Shown piece by piece: positions 34,182 to 42,747 of a DNA stretch of 64,000 bases (the first letter of the stretch is position 1; the number at the start of each line of letters is the position of its first letter). The position numbers and the translations under genes were made by a program. Source of the DNA: Streptomyces sp. NBC_00663 (GTDB lineage: Bacteria; Actinomycetota; Actinomycetes; Streptomycetales; Streptomycetaceae); NCBI RefSeq assembly GCF_036226885.1, contig NZ_CP109027.1, positions 5,642,001-5,706,000 on the forward strand. Direction: 5' to 3'. Below the pieces are notes generated by a model that was not told where the DNA came from, made no database searches, and saw only the letters and a list, made by a program, of their open reading frames with translations.

Positions 34182-34367
34182 TTACGGCTGCTCGGGCCTG
34201 TCTCGGTCCATGCCCATCGTGCCTTCGATCTTCTGCTGTGCGTCGTCGACCTGGCTCTCGTACTTGTTGCCCGTCTTGTCGTTGGCCTTGCGTTCCGCCA
34301 TGTCGGACATGTCCTTGGCCTTGTCCTGCATCTGGCGGTTGCTCTTGAACCTGTCGAAGATGCCCAT
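34182..34367 (-). CDS. Rv0909/MT0933-like antitoxin family protein
   Basis: 61 residues: MGIFDRFKSNRQMQDKAKDM at the start, then ERKANDKTGNKYESQVDDAQ and a short acidic end. This matches the actinobacterial MT0933 antitoxin-like family, which is charged and probably helical. GAAGGAG lies 6 bases before ATG at 34367. In mycobacteria the homologue neighbours a toxin; no toxin gene is adjacent here, so it may be an orphan with another role. Confidence 0.85.
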   Translation of the reverse strand: MGIFDRFKSNRQMQDKAKDMSDMAERKANDKTGNKYESQVDDAQQKIEGTMGMDRDRPEQP

Positions 34368-34468
34368 CCAGAGCTCCTTCCGGAGGTGACTCGATTCGAC
34401 GATACGCCCGACATGCGAGGAACGCCCCTTGAGGCCCCATATGGTCTGGACCTCTTGCCCGCTACGGT

Positions 34469-34504
34469 GAGAACAGGCAGCTGAGAACAGGCAGTACATG
34501 CCTG
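34469..34504. repeat. Two 12-bp direct repeats with an overlapping palindrome
   Basis: GAGAACAGGCAG occurs at 34469-34480 and 34483-34494, 14 bases apart. The second copy also forms CAGGCA-GTACA-TGCCTG (34488-34504). It lies about 40 bases before the HNH lipoprotein gene and is a possible regulatory site. Confidence 0.6.
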
Positions 34505-34544
34505 TGCGGGGCGGAGACGGACAGAACAAGGGGAGGGGCGCACC

Positions 34545-35315
34545 GTGACGCGTCTGAGGGGTGGGGCGGCGGGTGTCGCCGCGATACTCGGCATGGTCGT
34601 ACTGCTCACCGGATGCGAGGGCGTCGACCTGCCCTCGGACAGCGAGCCCTCGGGCTCCGCCCCGGCCGTCGGCTCCGGCCGCGCCGTGAGCCCGCTGGAC
34701 AACCCGGACGGCACGAAACCCGGCCTCGCCGCCATCACCTCGGACGCCGACCGGGCCAAGGCCCGGGACCTGATCGAGAAGGTGGCGACCAAGGGCCGCG
34801 GCCCCAAGACGGGGTACGACCGGGACGAGTTCGGCTACGCCTGGATGGACTCCGCCCCCGGCGGCGTCCCCTTCTCGCACAACGGCTGCGACACCCGCAA
34901 CGACCTCCTCAAGCGCGACGGCGACGACGTCCGCTTCCGCTCCGGCTCGGACTGCGTCGTCGCCTCCATGACCCTGGCCGACCCCTACACCGGCCAGGAG
35001 ATCGACTGGGTCAAGGCCCGTGCCACCAAGGTGCAGATAGACCACGTCATGCCGCTGTCGTACGACTGGCAGATGGGCGCGGCCCGCTGGACCAAGGGCA
35101 AGCGCGAGGACATCGCCAACGACCCGCTCAACCTGATCCCGGTCGACGGCCCGGCCAACGGCTCCAAGAGCGACTCGGGCCCCGCCTCCTGGCTGCCCCC
35201 GAACAAACAGATCCGCTGTTCCTACGTGGTGCGCTTCGCGCAGGTGTCCCTGAAGTACGAGCTGCCCGTGACGAAGGCGGACAAGGAGATCATGCTGCGC
35301 CAGTGCGGCGGCTGA
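34545..35315 (+). CDS. Secreted HNH endonuclease-fold lipoprotein
   Basis: 256 residues. A lipoprotein signal peptide ends in the lipobox LLTGC (Cys about 25). The mature part carries the conserved block of exported HNH family proteins (DUF1524-like): DEFGYAWMDSAPGG, CDTRNDLLKRD, the catalytic VQIDHVMPL, and NDPLNLIPVDGPANGSKSD. Several cysteines suggest disulfides, consistent with extracellular location. Likely degrades DNA outside the cell or at the wall, perhaps for nutrition. GTG at 34545 is preceded by AAGGGGAGGGG. Confidence 0.9.
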   Translation: MTRLRGGAAGVAAILGMVVLLTGCEGVDLPSDSEPSGSAPAVGSGRAVSPLDNPDGTKPGLAAITSDADRAKARDLIEKVATKGRGPKTGYDRDEFGYAWMDSAPGGVPFSHNGCDTRNDLLKRDGDDVRFRSGSDCVVASMTLADPYTGQEIDWVKARATKVQIDHVMPLSYDWQMGAARWTKGKREDIANDPLNLIPVDGPANGSKSDSGPASWLPPNKQIRCSYVVRFAQVSLKYELPVTKADKEIMLRQCGG

Positions 35316-35385
35316 TCCGGCCATGGCTCCGCCCGACCCGGCCTCGGGTCCGTAAAACGGGTTCCCGCTCCTGCCACCGCCCGCC

Positions 35386-35391
35386 TACGGT
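35386..35391 (+). promoter_or_regulatory. -10 box of a likely leaderless promoter for the GNAT gene
   Basis: TACGGT, then six bases, then ATG at 35398. No ribosome binding site is visible, consistent with a leaderless mRNA. Confidence 0.5.
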
Positions 35392-35397
35392 GGCCGC

Positions 35398-36141
35398 ATG
35401 GAGCTGAAGGTGTCGAGTCTCGCCGAGCGCCCCGACGACCTCGAGCGAGTCGTCGGGATGGCCGACAGCTGGCCGGAGTTCGTCACCCGGGACCTCGTGG
35501 GGGACTACCACTACGGCCGGATCGCCCGGGAGTTCCCGGCGTATGTGCTCTTCGCCGAGGACGAGCGCGGCGAGGTCGTCGCCACCGGGTTCAGCGTGCC
35601 CTTCGCCCTCGATGCCGAGGGACGGGGCGAACTGCCCGTCCGAGGCTGGGACGAAGTGCTCCTGTGGGCCTTCGCCGACCTGCGCCGCGGACAACGGCCC
35701 GACACGGTCAGCGCGATCGCCATCAACGTCCGGCCCGACCACCAGGGCAAGGGCCTGTCAGGTCGCATGCTGTCGGCGATGCGGGACAACGCCCGCGCCC
35801 ACGGCTTCGGCGAGGTCGTCGCCCCGGTCCGCCCCAGCGCCAAGCACCTCGAACCGCACACCCCCATTGAGGAGTACGCCCACCGCGTACGCCCCGACGG
35901 ACTCCCGCACGACCCCTGGCTGCGCGTGCACGCCAGGGCCGGCGCCACCGTCGAAGCGGTGGCGCCGGCGTCCATGACCGTGGTCGGCTCGCTGGAGCAG
36001 TGGCGCCGCTGGACCGGGCTGCCCTTCGACACCCGGGGCGACATCGAGGTGCCCGGAGCGCTGGTGCCGGTGCGGTGCGAGCCGGAGCGCGGGTACGCCG
36101 TGTACGTCGAGCCCAATGTGTGGATGAGGCATCCGCTGTAG
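35398..36141 (+). CDS. GNAT-family acetyltransferase
   Basis: 247 residues. The acetyl-CoA-binding motif is VRPDHQGKGLSGRMLSAMRD (residues about 108-127), preceded by a beta strand (VSAIAINV) and followed by the usual beta strand (FGEVVAPVRPS). Longer than a minimal GNAT by about 80 residues, with an extra C-terminal domain. Substrate unknown. It is convergent with the lipoprotein at 36154, only 12 bases apart. Confidence 0.85.
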   Translation: MELKVSSLAERPDDLERVVGMADSWPEFVTRDLVGDYHYGRIAREFPAYVLFAEDERGEVVATGFSVPFALDAEGRGELPVRGWDEVLLWAFADLRRGQRPDTVSAIAINVRPDHQGKGLSGRMLSAMRDNARAHGFGEVVAPVRPSAKHLEPHTPIEEYAHRVRPDGLPHDPWLRVHARAGATVEAVAPASMTVVGSLEQWRRWTGLPFDTRGDIEVPGALVPVRCEPERGYAVYVEPNVWMRHPL

Positions 36142-36153
36142 CCGTACGGCGGT

Positions 36154-36963
36154 TCAGCCGGCCAGCGCGTCCAGGTCCAGGATCTCGCCGCTGGGCTTCT
36201 GCGCCGGGACCTTCTTGTCGTAGTCGCTGAAGGTGAGCGTGCCCGGGTCCTTCGCGGAGGCGCTGTCGACCCGCAGCAGATACGGCTTGCCCTCGGTGGC
36301 GACGTACAGCGTGTAACGCTCCTTGCCGTCCCGCTCGTTCAGCACGATCGCGGGCGTGCCGTCCACGGTGGTCGTCTTCCCGCGCGAGGCGTCCGAGTCG
36401 ACGTCGTCGGCGTCGCCGAGCACCGTGTCGAGGTCGCAGAAGCTCGCGATGTCCTTGGCGTCCTCGCCCTTCGCGGACATCTTGGTCCACTTCCCGGCGA
36501 GCAGCGCCACGGCCGCGTCCACGTCCGACTTCTTCTCGCCCTTGCTCTGCTCGCGCAGGAACGCCTCGTCGTACTTCATGTAGACGGTGTCCCCGACCTT
36601 GATCAGATCGGCCTTGCCCTGACCGCCCATGCGCATCGTGCCGGCGCACTCGCCCTGCTTGTTCAGGGCCATGTCGATCGTGATGGTGCTCCCCGACTCA
36701 TCGTCGGGGACGTCCCCCTTCATCCGCAGCGAGGAGGCACCGGTCGTGGCCTCGACGGCCTTGTCGGCGATCTCGGCGCCGGTGAGCCCGGCGAAGGGTT
36801 CCTTCGGCTTGCTCTGACTCTTGCCCGGCGAGGACGAACTCGACGTGCTGGAACCGGCCTTGTCCGGCTTGCTGTCGGCCTTGTCCTGCCCGGACTGGCA
36901 GCCGGTGAGACCGATCGTGGCCGCGGCGGCGAGGCAGAGAGTGGCAAGTGCGGTGTGACGCAT
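36154..36963 (-). CDS. LolA/LppX-like lipoprotein
   Basis: 269 residues. Lipobox GLTGC at about residue 22. A disordered Ser/Lys linker of about 40 residues follows, then a domain resembling the LppX/LprG/LolA lipid-carrier fold (SLRMKGDVPDDESGSTITID, then MALNKQGECAGTMRMGG). These bind lipids at the outer face of the membrane. No strong ribosome binding site. The next gene on the same strand (37068) lies upstream with a 104-base gap. Confidence 0.8.
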   Translation of the reverse strand: MRHTALATLCLAAAATIGLTGCQSGQDKADSKPDKAGSSTSSSSSPGKSQSKPKEPFAGLTGAEIADKAVEATTGASSLRMKGDVPDDESGSTITIDMALNKQGECAGTMRMGGQGKADLIKVGDTVYMKYDEAFLREQSKGEKKSDVDAAVALLAGKWTKMSAKGEDAKDIASFCDLDTVLGDADDVDSDASRGKTTTVDGTPAIVLNERDGKERYTLYVATEGKPYLLRVDSASAKDPGTLTFSDYDKKVPAQKPSGEILDLDALAG

Positions 36964-37067
36964 GGGAATTCCCCGATGGTGAGGCGGTGGGATGAGCGGG
37001 TACGGCGAGACCTGCCGCGGGTACGGCACCACGGGCGTGGCGTGGTCCCGCCGTACGGGGGCCGACG

Positions 37068-37751
37068 TCAGCCGGCCTTCTTCCAGTCCGTGCAGCCGGA
37101 CGTCTTGAAGTAGGTGTCCTTGGCGCTGATCGTGACGACGGCGCTGCCGGAGACGTTGTCGTTCGCGATGATCGAGTCGAGGCCGTGCTCGGCGTCCTTG
37201 GTGCGCTCCCAGTAGCACATGTCGTCCTCGTTGCCGGTGGACTTGTATGTGCCGGGCGCGATGTCGGCGCCGACTCTGAACATGCCGCCGTCGCCGGCCA
37301 TCTTGGCGGCGGGCGAGCCCTTCGCCTTGGTGTCGACGGCCTCCCAGTCGTTGCAGTCGCTCGACTTGAAGATCTTGTCGCCGGCCTTGACGGTGACGTA
37401 ACTGGTGCCGGTGACATTGTCGTTGGCGAGCAGCGAGTCCATCTCGCCCGAGGCGTCCTTGGCGCGCTCCCAGTAGCACATGCCGTCCTCGTTGCCGGTC
37501 GTGCGGTAGGTGCCGGGCTTGATGTCCGAGCCGACCTGGAACTGGCCGTCCCCCTCGAACGCCGGCTTCTTCTCCTCGGCGGCCTTCGCCGACTCCTTCC
37601 CGCCCCCGGGCTTCGCCTGAGCGGACGACGAAGAGCCCTTGCCGCTGCTCTCGGAGTCGCCGGTGGAGTCGTCCCCCGAGTTCGCCGACACGGCGCCGAT
37701 GACGACGATCCCCACGACGGCCCCCAGCGCGATCTTGCCCTTCATGCCCAT
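37068..37751 (-). CDS. Exported protein with two tandem ~70-residue repeats
   Basis: 227 residues. An N-terminal membrane-spanning or signal helix (KIALGAVVGIVVIGAVSA) and a Ser/Gly linker are followed by two copies of one domain: FQVGSDIKPGTYRTTG...GMCYWERAKD and FRVGADIAPGTYKSTG...DMCYWERTKD, each ending in a second cysteine (DCNDWE, GCTDWK). One disulfide per repeat is likely. No known function. GGGAGGGG precedes ATG at 37751. A probable operator overlaps its promoter. Confidence 0.85.
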   Translation of the reverse strand: MGMKGKIALGAVVGIVVIGAVSANSGDDSTGDSESSGKGSSSSAQAKPGGGKESAKAAEEKKPAFEGDGQFQVGSDIKPGTYRTTGNEDGMCYWERAKDASGEMDSLLANDNVTGTSYVTVKAGDKIFKSSDCNDWEAVDTKAKGSPAAKMAGDGGMFRVGADIAPGTYKSTGNEDDMCYWERTKDAEHGLDSIIANDNVSGSAVVTISAKDTYFKTSGCTDWKKAG

Positions 37752-37813
37752 GACTGTGTCCCCTCCCGACACGGTGACAGCCGCTGTTCGGCCGTCGCTC
37801 GTTCGCTGGGTCA

Positions 37814-37853
37814 ATAAGAACAGAGGCTGTGAACCGAGTCAACACGGTTCACA
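37814..37853 (-). promoter_or_regulatory. Promoter with overlapping TGTGAACC palindrome
   Basis: Minus strand TTGACT (37842-37837), 17-base spacer, TCTTAT (37819-37814). TGTGAACC (37828-37835) and GGTTCACA (37846-37853) form perfect 8-bp inverted arms across the -35 region. The site lies between the two divergent genes (37068-37751 and 37974-40151) and could govern both. Confidence 0.6.
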
Positions 37854-37973
37854 AGATGTCCTGTGTACACGGCCGTGAATGGGTAGATCTTGCGTACGCC
37901 GCTATGCTCGGCGTCACACGCGGAGCGGGACGTGCACAGGGACATGCGTGCAGGGACGACGAGGGAGCGGCCG

Positions 37974-40151
37974 GTGCAGGACAACGCCACAGAGGTGACC
38001 GCCGCCGGGATCGCCCGGCTCGCCGGGGTCGGCCGCGCCGCCGTCAGCAACTGGCGCCGCCGCCACGCCGACTTCCCCAAGCCGGTCGGCGGCACCGAGA
38101 CCAGCCCGTCCTTCGCCCTCGCCGAGGTCGAGGCATGGCTGCGCAAGCAGGGGAAACTCGCCGAGGTCCCGTTGCGGGAACGCGTCTGGCAGCAGCTCGT
38201 CGGCCACCCCGAGGGCCCGGTCGCCGCGCTCATCCACGCCGGGTGCGTGCTGCTGCTCATCCACGACCGGCCCACCGTCTGGCTGGACGTGAGCGCCGGT
38301 TCCGACGAGCGGCTCGCGGCGATGCTGCCGGGCGCGCTGGAAGAGGTGCTGACGCCGCGCTTCGGACCGGTGACGGCTGTGAACTCCCGGCGCGCTGTGA
38401 ACTCACCGCGCGCCGTCACCACGCCGCGCGCTGTGAACACCGCCGATGCCGAAGCCGACGGTGTGAACACCTCCACCCCCGGCGGCCCTGTGAACACCCA
38501 TCCCGCTGCTCACCCGGCCGCCCACCCCGCCGTCCACCTCCCCACCGGCCCCGAACTCCTGCCCTCCACCCCCCTCCTGCGCGGCACCGCCGAACTCGCC
38601 GCCGAACTGGGCGCCCGGCAGACCTTCGAGTTCCTGCTCGGCCGGCACCTCGACGCCAACCCGCGCCAGTACACGCTCACCCCCGCCGACCTCGCCGACC
38701 TCATGGCCGACCTGGCCGGCCCCGTCCGCACCGTCCTCGACCCCGCCTGCGGCACCGGCGCCCTGCTGCGTGCCGTCACCACCCGCGCCGACCAGGAGCT
38801 CTACGCCCAGGACAGCGCCCCCGAACTCGCAGCCCTCACCGCGCTCCGGCTCGCCCTGCACACCCGGGCCGTCGTGCGCGGCGCCACCGGCGACACCCTG
38901 CGCGCCGACGCCCACCCCCAACTGCACGCCGACGCCGTCCTGTGCCACCCGCCGTTCAACGAGCGCAACTGGGGCCACGACGAACTCGCCTACGACCCCC
39001 GCTGGGAGTACGGCTTCCCGGCCCGCACCGAGTCCGAGCTGGCCTGGGTCCAGCACGCGCTCGCCCGCCTCAGGGACGGCGGCACCGCCGTCCTCCTCAT
39101 GCCGCCCGCCGCCGCCTCCCGCCGCTCCGGCCGCCGTATCCGCGCCGACCTGCTGCGCCGCGGCGCGCTGCGGGCCGTCGTCGCCCTGCCGGTCGGCGCG
39201 GCACCGCCGTACAACATCCCGCTCCACCTGTGGGTGCTGCGCCGGCCCGAGAAGGCGCCGACGCAGCCCGAGGTGCTGCTCGCCGACACCGGGCAGTTCG
39301 CCGCCGACGGACGCGGCGGGCCCGACTGGCGGGACGTGCGGGAGGCCGTGCTCGACGCCTGGCGCGCCTTCGACCGCGCGGGCACCCTTGCGGAGCGGCC
39401 CGGCCTCGCCCGCTCTCTGCCGGTCATCGACCTCCTCGACGACGACGTGGACCTCGCCCCGGCCCGCCACCTCCCGCCGCCGACCGCGGCCGACGGCGCC
39501 GAGCAGCTCACGGCCGTGCGCGAGCGCCTCGGCGAGACCCTGCGCCTGACCGCGGAGCTGACGCCGGCGCCCGCCGACGCCGCGCACCCCGCCCGCTGGC
39601 CGCTCACCACCATCGGCGAACTCGCGCGCGGGGGCGCCCTGGTGATGCGCACCGGCGGAAACGGCGGCCACGCGCGCGTGCCCGTCCTCACCGACCATGA
39701 CGTCCTCGCCGGAACGTCGCCCTCCGGCTCGCTCCCGGAGAGCGACGAGGCGGCCGTACTGGTCGAGGCCGGCGATGTCGTCGTGCCGGTGCTCGGCGGC
39801 GGCTCGATGGCGCGCGTGATCGACGACGCGACAGGGGGCGCCGCCCTGGGGCGCAACCTCGTGCTCCTGCGCCCCGAGCTCACGGCGCTCGATCCGTGGT
39901 TCCTCGCCGGCTTCCTGCGCGGCACCGCCAACAACCGCCAGGCCAGCAGCTACGCCTCCACCGCCACCCGCCTGGACGTGCGCCGCCTCCAACTGCCCCG
40001 GCTCCCGCTCGACGAACAACGACGCTACGGCGAACGCTTCCGCGCCCTCGACGAGTTCGAGCGGGCGCTCAGGCGCGCGGGCCGACTCGGAGAACAGCTC
40101 CTGCGCGGGATGTACGACGGCCTCACGGACGGCACGGTCACCCCCGACTGA
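37974..40151 (+). CDS. HTH - N6-adenine methyltransferase - target-recognition fusion
   Basis: 725 residues. An N-terminal HTH (TAAGIARLAGVGRAAVSNWR) is followed by a linker with five AVN/VN repeats. Then a type I HsdM-like methyltransferase: SAM motif I VLDPACGTGALLRAV at about residue 245, and motif IV CHPPFNERNWG where the family has NPPF. The C-terminal 180 residues resemble an HsdS target-recognition half (DVVVPVLGGGSMARVID, then GTANNRQASSYASTATRLDV). No nuclease domain and no adjacent restriction gene, so it is probably an orphan methylase or a regulator. The His in place of Asn could impair catalysis. GTG at 37974 follows GAGGGAG. Confidence 0.85.
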   Translation: MQDNATEVTAAGIARLAGVGRAAVSNWRRRHADFPKPVGGTETSPSFALAEVEAWLRKQGKLAEVPLRERVWQQLVGHPEGPVAALIHAGCVLLLIHDRPTVWLDVSAGSDERLAAMLPGALEEVLTPRFGPVTAVNSRRAVNSPRAVTTPRAVNTADAEADGVNTSTPGGPVNTHPAAHPAAHPAVHLPTGPELLPSTPLLRGTAELAAELGARQTFEFLLGRHLDANPRQYTLTPADLADLMADLAGPVRTVLDPACGTGALLRAVTTRADQELYAQDSAPELAALTALRLALHTRAVVRGATGDTLRADAHPQLHADAVLCHPPFNERNWGHDELAYDPRWEYGFPARTESELAWVQHALARLRDGGTAVLLMPPAAASRRSGRRIRADLLRRGALRAVVALPVGAAPPYNIPLHLWVLRRPEKAPTQPEVLLADTGQFAADGRGGPDWRDVREAVLDAWRAFDRAGTLAERPGLARSLPVIDLLDDDVDLAPARHLPPPTAADGAEQLTAVRERLGETLRLTAELTPAPADAAHPARWPLTTIGELARGGALVMRTGGNGGHARVPVLTDHDVLAGTSPSGSLPESDEAAVLVEAGDVVVPVLGGGSMARVIDDATGGAALGRNLVLLRPELTALDPWFLAGFLRGTANNRQASSYASTATRLDVRRLQLPRLPLDEQRRYGERFRALDEFERALRRAGRLGEQLLRGMYDGLTDGTVTPD
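38378..38495. repeat. Five TGTGAAC heptamers inside the methyltransferase gene
   Basis: TGTGAAC occurs at 38378, 38396, 38432, 38462 and 38489, always in the frame that encodes VN. The same heptamer forms the left arm of the palindrome at 37828. This may be chance from a repetitive linker, or an array of binding sites for one regulator. Confidence 0.5.
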
Positions 40152-40378
40152 CGCACCGGCTGAGGCTTCCGTGGCGCACGCCCGGCGTGGAAGCCACCAC
40201 TCCGCCGACCTGCGCGGGCGCGAGAAGTGATCAGTGCGACAACGGTTCGGTACAACCCGGGACCGCATGTCCGTGTCGGCCTATACGCTCGCCTGTACGC
40301 GCGAAGCGACAAGCGCAGGAACGGGGTTGCCGGGTGTCGGCCGCCCTCGTACGCCCACCCAAGGCACCAGGAGCAGTC

Positions 40379-41068
40379 ATGCATGGCCACGGCTACACGC
40401 AGCCGGTGAAGCAGCCGCCCCACCCGGCATGGCTGGTCCTCCTGCGTGTGCTGTTCGTGGTGCTCGGGATCTTCACCATCGGCCTGTTCTCCTGGGCGAT
40501 GCTGCTGCGCCTGGCGCTCGTGACCCGCAGGGCGCTCGACTGGGGCCTGTTCGTCGCCTCGCTCGTCGCGGTCGCCCTCGGGCTCGTGCTGGTCGGCATC
40601 GAGCCGGGCGACGAGATCCACACCGCGGGCGGCTGGACGGGCATGGCCCTGCTGTTCGGCACGCTGGTGGCGGCGATCGCGTACTACCTGTCCGCGGACG
40701 TACGCCACTTCCACCAGCTCCGCTACGGCGCGTACGCCGCGCAGCCCGCCCCGGTCCCGGCGCCCTCACCGGCGTACGGCTATCCGCAGCCCCACGCCCC
40801 GGCTCAGCCCCACGCGCAGGCTCAGCCCCCCGCACAGTCGCCGTACACCGCAACAACCCTGCCCCAGGCGCCCGCCCCGGTCCCACAGCGACAGCCGCAC
40901 CCGCAGAACCCCCTGCCACAACCCCCCGCGCCCCACACGCCCCCGCCCGCACCCCAGCGCCCCGCGCCCGCCCGCATCGACCAGGTGCGCGCCGAACTGG
41001 ACGAGCTCAGTGACTACCTGCGCCGGCAGGACGGCCAGGCCGGCGGCAACCACGAGGGCGGACGGTGA
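40379..41068 (+). CDS. Membrane protein with Pro/Gln-rich cytoplasmic tail
   Basis: 229 residues. Three transmembrane helices in the first 105 residues (WLVLLRVLFVVLGIFTIGLF, ALDWGLFVASLVAVALGLVL, GMALLFGTLVAAIAYYL), then a long Pro/Ala/Gln-rich tail and a short helical C-terminus (IDQVRAELDELSDYLRRQD). CAGGAG precedes ATG at 40379. Its stop overlaps the kinase start (GTGA), so the two proteins are probably made together; it may localise or be phosphorylated by the kinase. Confidence 0.8.
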   Translation: MHGHGYTQPVKQPPHPAWLVLLRVLFVVLGIFTIGLFSWAMLLRLALVTRRALDWGLFVASLVAVALGLVLVGIEPGDEIHTAGGWTGMALLFGTLVAAIAYYLSADVRHFHQLRYGAYAAQPAPVPAPSPAYGYPQPHAPAQPHAQAQPPAQSPYTATTLPQAPAPVPQRQPHPQNPLPQPPAPHTPPPAPQRPAPARIDQVRAELDELSDYLRRQDGQAGGNHEGGR

Positions 41069-42600
41069 CCGTGGCGACAGGACGTGTCGTCGCCGGCCGC
41101 TATGAACTGTCCACGCTCATCGGACAGGGCGGCATGGGACAGGTCTGGACGGCGTACGACCAACGGCTCGACCGGCGCGTGGCGGTGAAGCTGCTGCGCC
41201 CCGACAAGGTCGCCGGGCAGGAGGCCGACGAGCTGCGCCGCCGGTTCGTGCGCGAGTGCCGGGTGACCGCGCAGGTCGACCACCCCGGGCTCGTCACCGT
41301 GCACGACGCGGGCAGCGAGGGCGAGGAGCTGTTCCTCGTCATGCAGTACGTCGACGGCGCGGATCTCTCCGACCACCTCGCCGAGCACGACCCGTACCCC
41401 TGGCAGTGGGCGGTCGCGGTCGCCGCGCAACTGTGCGCCGTGCTGAGCGCCGTGCACGCCGTGCCGATCGTCCACCGCGACCTCAAGCCGCGCAACGTGA
41501 TGGTGAAGCAGGACGGCACGGTCACCGTGCTCGACCTCGGCGTCGCCTCCGTCATGGACGCCGACACCACCCGCCTCACCCACACCGGCACCCCCATCGG
41601 CTCGCCCGCCTACATGGCGCCCGAGCAGGCCATGGGCGGCGCCGTCGGCCCGTACACCGATCTCTACGCGCTCGGCGTGCTGCTGCACGAACTCCTCAGC
41701 GGCGACGTCCCGTTCTCCGGCTCCACGGCGCTCGGCGTACTGCACCGCCACCTCTACGAGCCCCCGCTCCCCGTGCGCCGCCTGCGCCCCGAGGTGCCGG
41801 AAGCGCTCGAAACGCTCGTCCTGCGCCTGCTCGCCAAGGACCCGCAGCACCGCCCCGCCAGCGCGCAGGAGGTCTACGAGCACCTGGAGGCGCTCCTGCC
41901 CGCGCGCGGGATGCCCACGGGGGCGCCTCTCGACCCCACGCGCCCCTTCCTGCGCCCGCACGCCCCCTGGCCGGACCGCGCGCGCACACCCGCGCCCCAG
42001 CCGGCGCCCGCCGTCCCGCACACGCCCCCTGCCGAGAAACCCGACGTCGCGCGCGCCGTCGACGAGGTCAAGCGCCTCCTCGGCGAGGGCCGCATCACCC
42101 AGGCCGTCGACATCCTCGGCGCGATCCTGCCCGCGGCGGCCGAGCAGCACGGCGAGCACTCACCGGTGGTCCGCACCCTGCGCAAGCAGTACGCCGCCAC
42201 GCTCATGGACGACGGCCAGTACCGGCGCGCACTGCCCGAACTGCGCCGCCTCGCCGACGAACGCGCCGCCGAGGCCGGCCACGCCGACCCCCAGTCCCTC
42301 CGCTTCCGCTACGACGCCGCCCTGTGCCTGGAACAGCTCGGCGAACCGGCGGCGGCGCTGGCCGAGTACCGCGCGCTGCTCCCGTTCTACGAGAACCAGT
42401 ACGTGGCCGGCGACCCGGACATGGCCCACGACATCCGCCGCCGCATCGGCCTTCTCCTCCTCGCCCTCGGCGACCGCCCCGCCGCCCACGACACCCTGGC
42501 CCGCCTCGTCCACGACGTCGAACACCTCCACGGCCCCGGCCACCCCCTCGCGACGGAGGTACGCCGGACACTGGAGTGGCTGGGACAAGTACGTGGCTGA
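41065..42600 (+). CDS. Ser/Thr protein kinase with C-terminal TPR region
   Basis: 511 residues. Kinase domain about 10-270: GQGGMGQVWTAYDQRLDRRV (Gly loop and VAIK-equivalent RVAVKLL), catalytic HRDLKPRNV, DLG in place of DFG (VLDLGVASVM), APE motif YMAPEQAMGG. After a proline linker, residues about 330-511 are tetratricopeptide-like helices (GEHSPVVRTLRKQYAATLMD and similar). No transmembrane helix and no PASTA repeats, so it is cytosolic, anchored perhaps through the coupled membrane protein. Confidence 0.93.
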   Translation: MTVATGRVVAGRYELSTLIGQGGMGQVWTAYDQRLDRRVAVKLLRPDKVAGQEADELRRRFVRECRVTAQVDHPGLVTVHDAGSEGEELFLVMQYVDGADLSDHLAEHDPYPWQWAVAVAAQLCAVLSAVHAVPIVHRDLKPRNVMVKQDGTVTVLDLGVASVMDADTTRLTHTGTPIGSPAYMAPEQAMGGAVGPYTDLYALGVLLHELLSGDVPFSGSTALGVLHRHLYEPPLPVRRLRPEVPEALETLVLRLLAKDPQHRPASAQEVYEHLEALLPARGMPTGAPLDPTRPFLRPHAPWPDRARTPAPQPAPAVPHTPPAEKPDVARAVDEVKRLLGEGRITQAVDILGAILPAAAEQHGEHSPVVRTLRKQYAATLMDDGQYRRALPELRRLADERAAEAGHADPQSLRFRYDAALCLEQLGEPAAALAEYRALLPFYENQYVAGDPDMAHDIRRRIGLLLLALGDRPAAHDTLARLVHDVEHLHGPGHPLATEVRRTLEWLGQVRG

Positions 42601-42747
42601 GGCGGCCCAGCCCGGTACCGGGGCGTGCCGGTGCCCCAAGTCCTGGTGAATCGTTGGTCGAATGGGTTGGCCAGAGCTTGCCCACTGCCTACCATCGATC
42701 ACCGCAAGACTTTGTGCACCGTCGCACAATCTCCTCGGGAGGCTTCC

